The notes: generated by a model from the sequence alone, not told the origin. DNA of 64,000 nucleotides from Hippasteria phrygiana (GCA_037893225.1 JAZGUH010000271.1:186001-250000); one strand, 5' to 3'; counted from the stretch's first letter, positions 1 to 12,229 are shown. Translations and numbers: made by a program.

Positions 1-307
1 TACCCAGGGTGTGCCCAAACAGTTTAAAACTGGTTTCCATTGGGGCCCTGCATATTATTAGTTAAAACTGAATATTTACACATTCATACAAAATATTTAA
101 ACAAATACAGTAATGTTTACACAAATAAATATATTTTCGGTTAACTTTTCAACTCTCCAGAAGCCTATTGCTGATTTACGGGATGGGCGAAAAACCCGCG
201 AAAAAAAACCTTTTAGGGTGAAAAACAAGGGGAAATTCCCATCCGGCTCCAAAGTATTTTGGCAACAAAGTTTACAACTCCGCAGATCAGCGTAAATGAC
301 AGAAATA

Positions 308-1789
308 TCACTGATAGATGGCTTTACGTAGCTCCGATTTAAATGTACTTAAGGAGTTTATGGTTCTCATTTGTTCAGGCAGATTATTCCATATACTGGC
401 ACCACTCACAGCGAAACTTGTCACGTAGCATTCCTTTTTGGCGAAAGGAACTTTCATTGCCATTTGGGTCGATTGTCGTGTTTCACGAATCACTGTAAGT
501 GGTGTGAACAGATTTGTCATGTACAAAGGAGTCATTTTGTTAAGGCTTTTGAAAACAAAGATAGCCTTTTTGGACTGAACTCTTTCCTTAAAAGGAATCC
601 AATTTAGTCTGGCAAACATATCAGCTGAGGGGGTGAGGGAGGTACATTTAAGGATTATCCGTGCGGCTCTTTTGAGACATTTGTTGATGGTATTGTCGTG
701 AGATATGTACCTTCCTCCCCACACCGTACAGCAATACTCTAAAGATGGCATAACTAAACTTACAAAGAGTGTGTGCAGGCTGCTTTGGGGAACGTAATCA
801 CGAATTCTGTTTAACACACCCAATTTAGACGAAACAGTCTTCCTTACGTATTCAACATGTGTACCCCAACTTAATGTTTCATCAACAACTACACCCAAGC
901 ATTTACAATATTTCACTTTTTCGATAACCTTATCAGCAATGCACACGTTCAGGTCGACGTTGGATATTTTCTGCCTTGAACCAATAAGCATACATTTGGT
1001 TTTGTTGGCATTTAATGCTAGTTTGTTTCTTAGGCACCAGTTGTGAATACTAGCAAGAGCTACATTCAAGTTCCTTTCTATTTCGTTAATACTAGAGGAG
1101 CTACAAGTTAACGTGGAGTCATCTGCATACATAAATAAGTTGCAATTTTGGGGTATACAGGATGGAAAATCACTACTATAAACAATGAATATAAGTGGCC
1201 CTAAGATCGACCCTTGTGGAACGCCTATGTCTATGGGCAAGACCTTCGATATTGTGCCCTTAATATTTACAGACTGACTACGACCGTCTAGGTACGACTT
1301 AAACCAATTAATTCCAGAAGATGACAAATTCAGTTTCTTCAATTTGCCTAGTAGGATTACATGATCCACACAATCAAAAGCTTTACTGAGATCTATGAAC
1401 ACGCTACCTGTAACTTCACCTTGCTCCATAGCCTCAAAACACTTGTTTGTTAAATCGTGTAGAGTGCTTTCAGTTGAGTGCAAGGGTCTAAATCCCGATT
1501 GGCAACTAGGTATCAAATTGTTATCATCGAGGTAGCTATATACTGCCGAGTGCACCCATCTTTCTAGAATCTTAGAGATAATTGGCAGTATAGAAATAGG
1601 CCGATAATTACCTGTACTACATTTATCTCCTCCCTTGTGAATTGGTGTTACCAAGGCGTGTTTCCAAACTTTAGGGTATTTATACAGAGAAACCACTGAC
1701 AGGAATAGGTACAATGCAACCTGCTTCCCTACTACTTCTGCTACTAAATCTTTGTTAGAGTTTTTTTTCCTGTTAAATCGGTGCTAAAA
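308..1789 (-). mobile_element. 5'-truncated LINE: non-LTR reverse transcriptase
   Basis: The minus strand encodes about 470 residues of non-LTR reverse transcriptase. Counting from the codon at 1714, visible motifs are NYRPIS (36-41), QSGFR (72-76), FIDLSKAFD (106-114), GVPQGSILGP (164-173) and the catalytic YADD (196-199), followed by the thumb and a C-terminal tail ending in a normal stop at 308. The frame stays open upstream to about 1785, where a TAG closes it, and there is no endonuclease domain, so the copy is truncated at its 5' end, as is usual for target-primed retrotransposons. The domain frame is intact, implying fairly recent insertion. The motif style fits the jockey/CR1/L2 group; I cannot name the clade. 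The 3' end lies between 1 and 308, but no poly(A) or target duplication is obvious. Confidence 0.9.
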
Positions 1790-1894
1790 GCACATTGATG
1801 AATTTTGCAGACAAAAACAGTTTTAACTGTACAGCATATTGGTGTTGGTGGTCAATAATTAAACTTGTCTTTACTTGTCCTGTTTTCTCCTCAG

Positions 1895-1963
1895 TGTACT
1901 TCTCATGAGTCAGTGTCCAGCCAAACCAGTGCCCTGCCTTTTACGTGTAGTGTAGAAAAGCTG
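1895..1963 (+). CDS. Candidate internal coding exon (69 bp, unrecognised)
   Basis: A pyrimidine-rich acceptor ending CTCCTCAG is followed by 69 open bases (23 codons, S/T/C-rich) and a consensus donor GTAAGT at 1964. The exon is phase 0 at both ends. It would splice in frame to the candidate exon at 11898, also phase 0. No homology is recognised; the call rests only on splice signals and an open frame, so it may be chance. Confidence 0.3.
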
Positions 1964-2149
1964 GTAAGTCTCTCAAATTTCATTGAGATCTTTACACATC
2001 TAAAGAAAACATTCCAAGTTTTACAGATGGCACTCATTGGAAAGTGAGGATATTTTGCGGAAGGTTTTACTTCAAAAGTTCATAATGAAAAGTCTAATTC
2101 CATTTTAATGTCTTTTTCAACTGTTAAGTTTGTACTCATACTCAATTAC

Positions 2150-2700
2150 TATTTACCTAGTGAGTTTCCCGTGTGGATTGTTCGATGAATTATAAGTGAA
2201 AAAGTCATCCTCATTGAGTGATCCCCACAATGTCGCTCTCCGGGTCGTATCGTGAAATTGGGCGTGATCCCTGGCTATACGGCATTATGGGTTTATGACT
2301 TCTGACTAGCGCCCATCCGAAGATACTGACAATAAGCCAGTTTGGTATTTTCGACTGCGCACATGTGCACAATGACATTTTATCCCAAATGACCCGCGTG
2401 ACCTAAAGCGCGTGTGTGAATGGAAAAGGTGGTCGCACAACGCGCACTTGTTAAATTCAATCAGAATGGGCATTCGCGAAACATGACGTGACGTTACATC
2501 AGCAATTTTATCCCGAATACCCTTTGACTTTTGAGATACCGAACTGGCTTATTTGGGAGACCGCCAACATTGGGCAAGATATTGATAGAGTGCCTGTATG
2601 GTATTCCGGAGGTTGCAGGTTCGAATCCCACTCCTGCCAATATTCTGTGTTCACTTTGAAAATGTATTCAAATTTACATAGCCAGTTTCCCTTGTGGATT
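2150..2700 (+). mobile_element. tRNA-derived SINE copy, interrupted by a MITE
   Basis: This is the first of several copies of a roughly 330 bp family. It has a head (TCATTGAGTGATCCCCACAA), a middle (GGCGTGATCCCTGGCTATAC), a tRNA-like part with a B box GGTTCGAATCC at about 2618, and a tail (CAGTTTCCCTTGTGGATTG). A 217 bp element at 2334-2550 splits it between the middle and the tRNA-like part. The A-box side is degraded, so it is unlikely to be a working tRNA or an active SINE. Confidence 0.8.
2334..2550. mobile_element. MITE with AT target duplication inside a SINE
   Basis: Terminal inverted repeats read AAGCCAGTTTGGTAT at the left and ATACCGAACTGGCTT at the right. The element is flanked by AT on each side. 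Removing it with one AT restores the uninterrupted SINE words GACAATTTGGGAG, seen at 2868 and in other copies. A 2-bp AT duplication is characteristic of ISL2EU-type elements, so that assignment is inferred. There is no coding capacity. Confidence 0.75.
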
Positions 2701-3020
2701 GTTTGACGAATTATACATAAGTTAAAAAAGTTGTATCCTCATTAAGTGATCCCTACAATGTCGCTTATCAGGTTGTATCGTAAAAATTAGGCGTGATCCC
2801 TGGCTATACGGCATTGTGGGTTTATGGCTTCTGACTAGCACCCCGCGAACAAAGATACTGACAATTTGGGAGACCGCTAACATAGGGCAAGATAGCTCAG
2901 TTGGTTAGAGCACTGGTATGGTATTCCAGAGGTCACAGCCAGTTTTCTTTGTTCACTTTGATAATTTATTCAAATTTACCTAGGCAGTTTCCCTTGTGGA
3001 TAGTTTGATGAGTTATTAGT
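2680..3020 (+). mobile_element. Second tRNA-derived SINE copy in tandem
   Basis: This full-length unit follows directly on the previous copy: tail-type start, head, middle, then an A-box-like TAGCTCAGTTGGTTAGAGC at about 2893, a degenerate B box, and the tail again up to about 3015. The tRNA-like portion lacks a paired acceptor stem, so I do not call it a tRNA gene. Head-to-tail arrangement recurs in this family. Confidence 0.8.
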
Positions 3021-3237
3021 TAAATTCATTGTACATGTAAGCATGTACTTTCCGTACACGTGTGAAAAATAAAGATGATTTTTCAGTTGAGATTTTGAAT
3101 GTATGTGAAGTTAAACGTGCTAAATTGCATCTAGAACAGCATCTGCTGCAGGTTTTGCCGAAAGTCAATGTAACAACCGAGACTTACAAGTTGAAGCAAA
3201 CATTTGTGTTTTTCATAGTATACATGTACATGTATGG

Positions 3238-3720
3238 CCCAACAATTTCCAACAAAACTGAAATGAGAGGCCTTCTAATGTACAACAAAATCCAACATCA
3301 AATTTGGTTGGATTCTGCAGAGTTACCAGCCTTGGCATTTTGCAGCTATCCTGCTAAATCTAACAAAATATGACAGGTATTTGTTTGTACATGTATGTAT
3401 GAGCCCTGCCAAATTTAACAGAATCCAACAGAATTTAACAAAATCCAACAGAAGTCTTACTACCAGTTTGCTTTCACCCTCCTAATTACTACAACAAAAT
3501 CCAACAGGTATATTTAGCTTCCATGACCCTCCCAAATATGATAAAATCCAACAGGTACAATGTAGGCCTATATTTAGCTGCTACCCTGCTGAATACAACA
3601 CTATCCATCACACCACGTAGTTTGTGTTGACTACTAAATCCAAAAAATTACAGCAGCTTTTTTTTGGTGCTATTGTTGGATTTTGTTGGATTTAGCAGGA
3701 TTAGGGTTAATCAACAGTTT
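3238..3720. repeat. ATCCAACAG-rich dispersed repeat
   Basis: The words AAATCCAACAG and TTTAACAGAATCC recur many times on the plus strand, then in reverse complement (TGTTGGATTTTGTTGG) near 3675-3700. The block ends in TTAGGGTTAA at about 3710. A related block lies at 57225-57345. It is probably a degenerate TTAA-type MITE with internal repeats. No coding signal is seen. Confidence 0.5.
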
Positions 3721-3966
3721 TGGTTTCAAAAATTCAGTCAGAGTAGAAAGTGGTCCTAACTTGTAATGTAAAAGGATTTTTTGACTGTATAGTCTGAGTC
3801 GTGTTTATAATTAACCTTTCTGGCCAGAGATGTAGTTTCACCTGTTCGACCTAGACAGTTTGCGCTGATCTGAATGATGTGGGGTCTTAACTACTCTGTC
3901 TTAGCTGTTCTTAAAGATCAGACTTGTTGTCTGGTTTGGGTTTAGCTGTTTGGCCCTAATGATTAA

Positions 3967-4086
3967 ACCCTCCTATTATAACTATCACAACCGGATCTTC
4001 TCCTCTCCCACAGCTTGTGTGTCTCAACCTGTCACTCGATAGGTTTTGATAGAGACATGTAGGATTTGGCACCTGGAGAGGGAAGG
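3967..4086. mobile_element. TTAA-flanked MITE (CCCTCC family)
   Basis: The ends read ACCCTCCTATTATAAC at the left and a matching GGGAAGG at the right, flanked by TTAA at 3963-3966 and 4087-4090. The interior (CAACCTGTCACTCGATAGG) matches the elements at 5092-5232 and 43651-43773. TTAA flanks with CCC-type ends are the signature of piggyBac-type transposition. Confidence 0.65.
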
Positions 4087-4645
4087 TTAAGTTTGGATAT
4101 CCAGCAGTTCTCATAAGGTTCTCATCTAACTGAAGTCTGCGCCCAATTTCATAGGATTGCTAAGCACAGCTTGTTAAACCGTAAGCAGTAAGCACAGAGG
4201 AAAATGCTCACTAATTTCTGAAACAAAACTTGCTTAAAGGTATGATATACAGTAGCATTAGTAAAGCATTTGCAGACAGTGCTCATACTGTCAAGCTTTC
4301 AATTAGGCTATCCCAACTTTTTCCTACTTTGTCCTATTTTTGTTTACCTTGCCCCTACTTTTTCTACATTTTTTCTTGTAATTCCCATTTTTCCTACTTT
4401 TCCCTATTTTTTGGGCCCACATCTCAGAAAAATGAAACCTCATTGAATATTTTTTGTAACCGTGTTACTATTACACTGGAAATCACACAATGAAGGGCTT
4501 GGGTGCAGGAGTACTGCAACTTCCACGAACCTTATACAATGTAGTTGAGGATGGAGCACAAGTGTTTAGTACACTACATGCCAAATGAGGCTTGTGATGC
4601 TGTGGACATGGGCAATTATCAACGAAAAATACTTCTGAAAGCCCT

Positions 4646-4805
4646 CCAAAGTCCTACTTTTATCCTGATTTTGTCCTCCAAAGTCCTACTTTTGTCCTGA
4701 TGTTTTCCTCCAAAGTCCTACTTTTATCCTGATTTTGTCCTCCAAAGTCCTACTTTGATCCTGATTTTGTCCTCCAAAGTCCTACTTTTATCCTGATTTT
4801 GTCCT
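4646..4805. repeat. 32-bp tandem repeat, five copies
   Basis: The unit reads CCAAAGTCCTACTTTTATCC followed by TGATTTTGTCCT and is repeated about five times with a few substitutions. The pyrimidine-rich sequence just before it (about 4310-4420) has similar words (TCCTACTTTT), so the array may have grown from there. It is not coding. Confidence 0.85.
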
Positions 4806-5091
4806 CCAAATTAAAGCCCTACATGTCCTTATTTTACAATTTTGATCACCTGCTTGAAAACCTGTATTGTGTGTGATTTAGCATACAGTGTACATGTATT
4901 GTGAAAGATTGAGCTCAATCTACATTTTTTGTACATGTATCAACCAAGTCACAAGAAAATAATGAAAAACTGTTACAGATTTTGTGTACATGGGTCATTC
5001 CATAAATTTGGGGTCGAAAAGTGTGATATTTTTTGTGTCCCATTACATAGTGATGTATAAGACTTTGCAAATTTTCTGGCACATTCTTTAA

Positions 5092-5232
5092 CCCTCCTAT
5101 AGTTAGTCATAACTATCACAGCCTATCCAAAAATCTACCCACCAACTCTCACAGCTTGTGTATGTTTCAACCTGTCACTTGATAGGTTTTGATAGGGTAG
5201 TTGGCTCCATTTGGGCCCTGAGAGAGGGAGGG
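5092..5232. mobile_element. TTAA-flanked MITE (CCCTCC family)
   Basis: The element is bounded by TTAA at 5088-5091 and 5233-5236, with ends CCCTCCTATAG and GGGAGGG. It carries the family interior CAACCTGTCACTTGATAGG. It is the clearest of the three family members and is non-coding. Confidence 0.8.
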
Positions 5233-5553
5233 TTAATGCCTTCTGTCTCCAAGAGAGTGATTGTGTATTAAAGCAAAGTACCTGCCAAACAAGTAACAAA
5301 TAGCGTGGAGTGAATTTTAAGAATACTTGATGGGAAATTACACAGGTCAGGTGTAACAGGGACACTCACAAAATGTCACACTTTTAGAGCCAAAATTTAT
5401 GGAATTATGACCACACATATACATTTATATGTGTACACGTGCATCGATTCTTGAAATTGAAATAAACCACAGCATTTTTGGAGGTCTTCAGGGACAAAGA
5501 TAACATTTCAGATGGAAGTATTTCTCAAGAGGATTGGTACTAGTACCATCTTT

Positions 5554-6228
5554 GGGTGCGTTCGAGTAGCTCACCCGGGTCGACTCGGGTTAGCCCCGTG
5601 CCGTTCGATTAGGTCTGATGTCATACGGGGCTCACTCGGGTCAGCCACCACAGACCGTCACACGCATGCGTAGGAGCGGGGAATTAAAATTGGCTGACCT
5701 CAAGGGCGATTGTGTAGTTAAGGACTGTTCCTATAAGAGAACAAAATCCACTTTTAAGTTAATGGACTCAGCAAACCAGATTGCGACATTAAAAACCAAC
5801 AGGTATGTCGTAGATAGAGGGCAGATTTTTTAATTTTTTGTATTAAAATGTTTTGGTAAAAAGACAACGAAGATGACAAAACCCAACACGAAAATAAAGA
5901 TGGTGAAGACTGCACTGATTCGCAAGACACCAACTGCAAAACACTTAAGAAAATTGCATTTTCTCCCGCAGGAAACTGTTCAGAATTACAAAATATGATG
6001 TCATTGATAAATTCATTTTGGAATGATAAAAACAACCTTGACTCGAAATGGATCAAATATAAAGAGGTGTCCGTAACTACACAATCGCCGACTCTTTCAT
6101 CCGTGGCCAACCAAGTGCAAGGTGACATCAACAGGAGAGGGCGTTTGACCGTTCTATTAGCCCAGCTCGCGTGTCTGACCTGTCTGCCTTTACCCGAGTC
6201 GATCCGGGTAAGCTACTCGAATGCACCC
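5554..6228. mobile_element. Harbinger-like MITE, GGGTGCGTTCGAG ends
   Basis: Terminal inverted repeats start GGGTGCGTTCGAGTAGC and end with the reverse complement, GCTACTCGAATGCACCC. The interior is shared in inverted orientation with the copy at 15091-15840. That copy and the related 34270-34741 element have clear 3-bp target duplications, as expected for PIF/Harbinger; here the flanks TTT and GCT do not match. Short open frames inside are not conserved proteins. Confidence 0.75.
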
Positions 6229-6376
6229 GCTACAAGCTTTCACACTGAAACTAATCAATTGTTGTTTTTTTTTATCATGACCAAAGCTACATATATAACA
6301 TATATAAATCATACCTTTAAATGATGCAACAATACATGCCTCTGTGTAGTTTTCTACAGCGATTCCATTTTTCATA

Positions 6377-6590
6377 ACCCTAACAGCCCAAGGCTTTTTA
6401 CTAGAATCCTTCCCTAACCACACAAACTCCAACACTGTGTAGTAAACCAATGGCACATTCTTTGTACTTAGACAAAATCAGGGCATCAAGTCCCATGCAA
6501 AGTGATGGTGCCAAGGCTCTACAGTACCCAATCACACAAAATTCAACACAAATGGGGTGTTTGATTTTGGCAGGTTAGGGAAGGTTAGGG
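6377..6590. mobile_element. TTAA-type MITE with telomere-like ends
   Basis: The left end AACCCTAACAGCCCAAGG and the right end GGTTAGGG/TTAA define a copy of the family also present at 44893-45080 and, truncated, at 52925-53106. The right TTAA is intact (6591-6594); the left flank is mutated to CATAA. The interior word GATGGTGCCAAGGC is shared by all three. It is non-coding. Confidence 0.7.
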
Positions 6591-6662
6591 TTAATTAATT
6601 ACATGTCAATCCTAAAGAGTAAAAATTGAACAAATTGCTTTCAAGCTCTAATGCCTACATGT

Positions 6663-7623
6663 AGGTCACACTTAGCCGTCTTGAGGTCCTGTCCTCCCAC
6701 GACCTGAAAGTTAACGACCACTGCCGACTTGATTTTAGTCTGAAGAGGACGGGACCGTTCCCGACCTTCTAATGACCATTCCAGTCGTATTTACGCTCCA
6801 ATGCAGTCTTAAAACCGCCTAGATACGCGACCTACGCCGCCTTGCTAACGACCTTTCCCGACTACTCCCAACCAACAACGGACCTACTAACGTCTATTCC
6901 TGCCCTGCCGACTTCCTTTCTCGATCTCTTCCCGACCTGCTAACAATCTCCTAACGACTAGCCCATCCTTCTCTGACGTCCGCACGACCTGTATAAGACT
7001 GGCTCCCGTCTTGCCGTATAATCATTCTGAATATTGTCTGCCTCCAGTGCTACATAGTCATGCAGACGTTCCAGTCTTCTAACATCATCCATGTTGAAAG
7101 TTGCAAATGATGAGCCACATCAAAGTGCCCAAATATTTATACCCACTGGCCGGCAGTCGTAGATTAGGCATGGTAGCTCGTGTGTGGTCATTATAGAGGT
7201 CCCTGGGAGGACTGGAAAGGTCTGAATATGACGTGGAAAGTCATTGAGGGGGGCGTGAGAAGGCGTTAGTAGGTCGTTAGAGAGGCGTTATTAAGTCGTA
7301 TGCTACATGTACATTGGCCGTCCCAGATTTTCCCGACCATGCACGCCTTCCACCGACTATGTTCACGACCACCTAACGACCACCTAACGACTTTCAAGAC
7401 CTCCTAATGTCCCTCGCACGACCGCTCTTCATTCCCGATCACTCCCGATTGTTTTGAACAGATCAAAATAGTCGGCAACACCTCGAACAAGTTCACCGAC
7501 CTCTCAGGACATTACCAGACCCGCCCCCGCCCTTCCCTGATGACCTCCCCCCCGACCTAACAAGACCTTTCCAGACCATCAAGGTTGGGAGAGGTTGGCC
7601 TCCAAATCGGCTAAGTGTGACCT
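6663..7623. mobile_element. 961-bp MITE with AGGTCACACTTAGCCG ends
   Basis: A 16-bp terminal inverted repeat, AGGTCACACTTAGCCG, opens at 6663 and recurs in reverse complement ending at 7623. The interior is filled with degenerate short words of the type CCTAACGACC and CCCGACC on one strand and their complements near the middle, giving a self-complementary element. There is no open reading frame and no clear target duplication. Confidence 0.65.
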
Positions 7624-7675
7624 TGGCATAAGGGCACGATCAAGTTCAAAAGTCAGGTGTGTGCATGTCTTTATA

Positions 7676-8079
7676 GCTGCGTTCGCATTGGACTAACTAT
7701 TGTCAAAAGTTACCGTGCAAGATTGTTAACATTCCACTGTGGCTATTCTTCCATGCATCCGCACTTGGATTACACGGCTCGCGGAAAGTCCTTGGCCACG
7801 TAGTGGTCAAACACGGAAAGCACATGATCAAAATGCATGTTTTACATAACAGTGGCTGTCCGCACTGGAAATTTCAGCGATGTAAAACTGCCACGTAATT
7901 CTTAATTCCGCTACACGGTTGGCCCTGTAAAAGTTCCCTCTTTGGGATAAACGGATAACCGACGATCAACACTTGACAATTTGGAAAGTTTACCGGCTGT
8001 CCGCACTGGACTTAATTTGGACAAGTTGACAACAGTCTCCGTAAGTTTTACCCAAAAAAGTCCAATGCAGACCAGGCTT
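7676..8079. mobile_element. Possible MITE, GCATTGGACT ends
   Basis: The word GCATTGGACT near 7687 is repeated in reverse complement (AGTCCAATGC) near 8064. Internal words TGTCCGCACTGGA recur at about 7860 and 7998, so the block looks like a degenerate inverted-repeat element. It has no target duplication and no coding frame. Confidence 0.45.
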
Positions 8080-8600
8080 CACCCATATTTTAAACCTCTT
8101 TACATCATGTGCAACATCAAAACGCATAGTTTTTATTCAATATGATATGAACAACAAGAAGTTGTTTTTACCATTCAAATTGAATGTGTTATGAAGTTGA
8201 AAACGTGTAATGGAGACACATACACGATGGTGTAGCCTTAAACAAGTTTCCCATGGGGTTACCTCATAGATCTCCCATTCCCCAAATTCCCCTAATTACA
8301 TTTAATTCATTTTATTCTGAAGGACATTGCATGTTTGCACTGCAAAACTTTATCCCATTTGTATCAAACATTTCACCTGGAATGATACGTTAAAAATGAT
8401 TCTACTGTGTTCCTCTTACCCGTAGAGCTTAACTTATGTGCATTATCTCCCAGAGGGCACCAGCCATTCGCTAGGATTTATTTCCCATAGTAACTTAAGT
8501 ATTACTTGCGACCCACCCACCGTGACACTTCCTCTTTTCTCTTAATAGCCAACCAACCTTTGATGATGTGCGATTGGTATTTTGAATTACTATACCGCAT
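8080..8600. other. No feature recognised
   Basis: This is AT-rich single-copy-looking sequence between two transposons. I see no open frame, no strong splice pair and no repeat of note. Confidence 0.5.
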
Positions 8601-10954
8601 TAGGGGTGTGCGTTTACGGGTAGTAATGGAACCGGGTACCCGATTTCCCTAAGGGGCGGATACCCGTGTACCAGTGATTATTTTTAGAATCCTCACAAAA
8701 ACCCGGAAGTAGAGTATTTTCCATCGCGCCCCGCCAACTCTACTGCCAAGCTGCTATCGTGACTGCGCGAGCGCTGCGTTGGCATGCTCACACTTCCCCT
8801 GTGCTTGGCAAGTAAAAATTGCACGGGCCTACTTTGCAACAATTCTTTATTTATTTCCTAAGAGACTCAGTGAATAAAATAGTAAGTTTGTAGGTGTGAA
8901 ATAAAATATACATGTAGTAAACCTGAGGTTGAGTCATGTGTCAAAGTAGTCAGCGATGTTCACCGATGTTTTGCATCATGAAGTTCATTGATCAGCCATC
9001 AGTCAGCGAACAGCCTAGCCTACACACTGTGCGCATCACACATACGTACAATGTACATGTACATGTTTAGCAACGGCGCACACGGTATAAAGATCAGGCG
9101 GCTGGTTGCTCCAGCGCTAGCGCTAGCTCAGCCCGCAGCGCGGCCTACACGGCAAGTTGCACGTGCTTTGTAATTCAGCGCATGCGTGCTCCACGCAACT
9201 TGTCTGCCGAGTAGAACTTCGCTCTTACCCCGCCCAATCCGCACACGCGACGTCACATCACAGCCAGGTCACGCTCACGCAAATTTTATCAAATCAGAGC
9301 TCAGCTGGAATGAGCTGCCCGGCATCCTGTTTGTAGGGCGGGGTACGAGCGAAAGATATAGCACTTAATAGTTTGCGTTTTGATTGGTTCTTTTTGTTGA
9401 TTCGTCCATTGTTACAGCCAACTGGATTGTCACTGCGTGATTGAATTAGAAACATTATATTTGCAGGATTCAGATGACGCTGTCTTTTAGAATGTTGCCA
9501 CTACAACTTCCGTCTAATTTACCACTTTCCCCTCCACATTCTATTTTATTGTAGTCCCGTAAACTTCTCAACATAAATAACTATTAGGATTGAGGTGCCC
9601 TGCTCAACAAAATCACAAACGATACTCGCTTTGATTTGATTGGTGTTGTCACAAAACCATCTATTCATCAACGACCAAAAATGAAGTAACTTATTTCGAC
9701 TAGCAAAACGAGTTAAACTACATCAAAATATAAATTAAAGGCAAAACGAGTTAGGCAAAACGAGTTAAACAACTAAGAAAAAATAATGTTTAATGGCCAA
9801 AGAATTCCTTACAACTGCACTCCAAATTCGCAGCACAACTTTCAAACAAAAGCGAATGTCACTTTAGTACGTTAGCCGAACGTTTAAAGTGAAACAATAA
9901 AGCACGTTTTCGAAACAAAACATATCAAGGATTGTTTGCAGGGGGAAGTTTCTGAAAGGTGACTCCCAAAATGCTTCGTCTGGGGGAAAAATAACAAGCG
10001 GGGGAAGGGGGGGGGGGGGGAGCTGACACTTTCTCACCGTTGGTGGCGCCATTTAACCTCTTTGTTCTAAACCATTGGCAAAATATGACCTGTAGGGTTT
10101 CTGCTTTTTCTGGTATGCAACTTTAGGCATTGGCCCCGACAAGCAAAAAAAAGGGCAACTAGCGGGGGGGGGGGGGGCGGGGGGTTCGACCCCAAACCCC
10201 CCGCCCCCCTCTGGATCCACGCCTGAGTTGAATCAATTTATTTAAAATACAGTGTTATTACTGGGAGGGGAAATTATGTGGCATCGTGATGAGCATTCAG
10301 TGAGGTTATGTAAAAAAAATACTCGGGGAGACAGGGACACCAAATAATCACACGGACACGGCAAAATAATTATGAGCAAGTTGTTTTGTTTTCACTTAAT
10401 AACCACACTTTGTTTGCACTGCCGGGAGCGGCACATTACACTGCCCGCTTTCCATGTACATGTATAGAGGATTATACAATCATAACAAAAGGCGAAAGCA
10501 CTCCTATCATATGTTCGTACCTCATAAGACACAGCTGAGATAACTAGTGAATTAAAACTTGAACGGGGACAAAACCGCAAGCTTCCCATCAAAGCTTCTA
10601 TCTTGTCGGAAACCTTACTCAAAGGATGACTGTAACAAAACAATTGATACAATGGCAACCGCAAGTTAGCTTTCGGGAATTGTCGGTAAAAATACATGGA
10701 CTCAAAAGGCAAACACCGACATCAAAGTTAACACCGACATCCGCAATCCTGACGCTTGAACTCAAACGATGTTTTACTCAGATTTTTCCCAACAATTTAT
10801 CGGCAAGTAATCAATAGAAAAGGGCGCTTGCCTTTCTGAACGTTGTGTCGAAAATTTACAAAGACAGTTTCGGGTAATAGAATCGATAAAATGGAACCGG
10901 ATACCGGTAATCAGCGGTCGGGTCACGGGTATCCGGGTACCCGGCACGGCCCTA
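8601..10954. mobile_element. 2.35-kb hAT-type element, non-autonomous
   Basis: The element starts TAGGGGTGTGCG and ends in the complement of TAGGGCCGTGCCGGG. It is flanked by TACCGCAT (8593-8600) and TACCACAT (10955-10962), an 8-bp duplication with one mismatch, typical of hAT elements. Subterminal CCGGGTACCCG words recur at both ends. The same ends bound the shorter element at 45835-46438. The interior contains G-runs at about 10004-10020 and 10165-10210 and a GC-rich stretch near 9100-9300, but no frame resembling a transposase. Confidence 0.75.
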
Positions 10955-10962
10955 TACCACAT

Positions 10963-11897
10963 ACATATTCATGATCGAGAGTCGAATTCTCACTGGTCCA
11001 TTCACCATCATGTGCTAGCCGCTATTTTTGTTGTTTACCAAGTGCACACACAAGTATTCATGCACAGGGTAAATATGCATGCGTAGTAGACTAACACATG
11101 GGTTACCTGCCCGACAGTCTACTACGCATGCGCTTTACGAAGCAATCGTACGTGGAACTATCACACGGGTGTAGTACGCACATGCAAACCTTGTCATAGC
11201 TATACACATAAAAAGATGACAGATGGCTCCTGAAATTGTAATGGCAACTGAATATGTATGATGTATAGTAAAACAAATATAACATGGTTAATTTTGGATG
11301 GATATTCGCCTCGGGAACTAGTTTGTCAACTTCCAATACCTCTGGGAACTAATAATGACTATCTGCCCTCAAACCATGTTATATTTGTAGAATGTTCCAT
11401 TAGCTTGTAGGATGTGCACCCCAAGCTGCAGAATAATGCTGTGTGATATTTCACAGATTTCACTGCCGAAAAACATGGATGGCGAAGTATCAAGGTTCCA
11501 AAGTTCTTGTGTTAGCTGTTAAAGAATGCTGAGCGTCACCTTGCTTTGCTGTCAAATTTGCCGTCCATATGGAGATTTAATTCTGCAAATGTACACAAAG
11601 AAGAAATTCCTGGCTCATCCAGTAATTTGGTGGTTACTGATAAAAACGAATGTGGGATGTCCAGGTTCTTAAAGGCAATGAAGTTTGTATGACAGTTTGC
11701 TTGAATGTCTTAATTAGTCGTTTTTTGTGTTTTTTTACCACTATTTCCCAGGTTTTTCTGCAAGAGACAGAAAGATTACAGATGCGCGTGTCACTTGTGC
11801 AATTGTGTAATTGACAATACAGTTCATACAATCAGCATACCGATAAGATCATGGCTTAGAACATTTTCTTATAAATGGACCTGCTGATATTGTTCAG
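10963..11897. other. Non-coding stretch; probable intron of the 11898 exon
   Basis: I see no recognisable repeat or gene. An inverted pair of ATGCATGCGTAGTAGACT-like words occurs near 11078-11135. It ends in a candidate splice acceptor (TTGTTCAG) at 11897. Confidence 0.4.
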
Positions 11898-12229
11898 TTA
11901 CAAGTGACAATCGAGGGTCTATCACCAGTGCTATCACCAGCCAATCGACCAGCCAGCCAATCGACCAGCCAGCCAATCGACCAGCCAGCCAATCGACCAG
12001 CCAGCCAATCGACCAGCCAGCCAATCGACCAGCCAGCCAATCGACCAGCCAGCCAATCGACCAGCCAGCCAATCGACCAGCCAGCCAATCGACCAGCCAG
12101 CCAATCGACCAGCCAGCCAATCGACCAGCCAGCCAATCGACTAGCCAGCCAATCAAACAGCCAGCGAATCCCATCAACCAGCCAGCCTATTAACCAGCCA
12201 GCCAATCAACCAGAAACCTGTCAACCATG
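11898..12229 (+). CDS. Candidate exon built on a 16-bp minisatellite (P/Q/S-rich)
   Basis: The frame is open from a possible acceptor (TTGTTCAG, ending 11897) to a donor-like ATG|GTTAGT at 12229/12230: 110 codons plus two bases. Most of it is a 16-bp tandem repeat. Because 16 is not a multiple of 3, three units make a 16-residue period, read here as PANRPASQSTSQPIDQ. The two leftover bases join exactly to the exon at 13420, which needs two, giving a Trp codon. Upstream it is phase 0, compatible with the exon at 1895. Phase agreement is suggestive but not proof: the repeat is also open in other frames and the array could be plain intronic satellite. Confidence 0.35.
11937..12146. repeat. 16-bp minisatellite, about 13 copies
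   Basis: The unit is CCAATCGACCAGCCAG, nearly perfect in the centre. It decays at both sides to CCAATCAAACAGCCAG and CCTATTAACCAGCCAG (to about 12210). Homogeneity in the core with decayed edges indicates turnover by unequal exchange or slippage. Confidence 0.95.
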
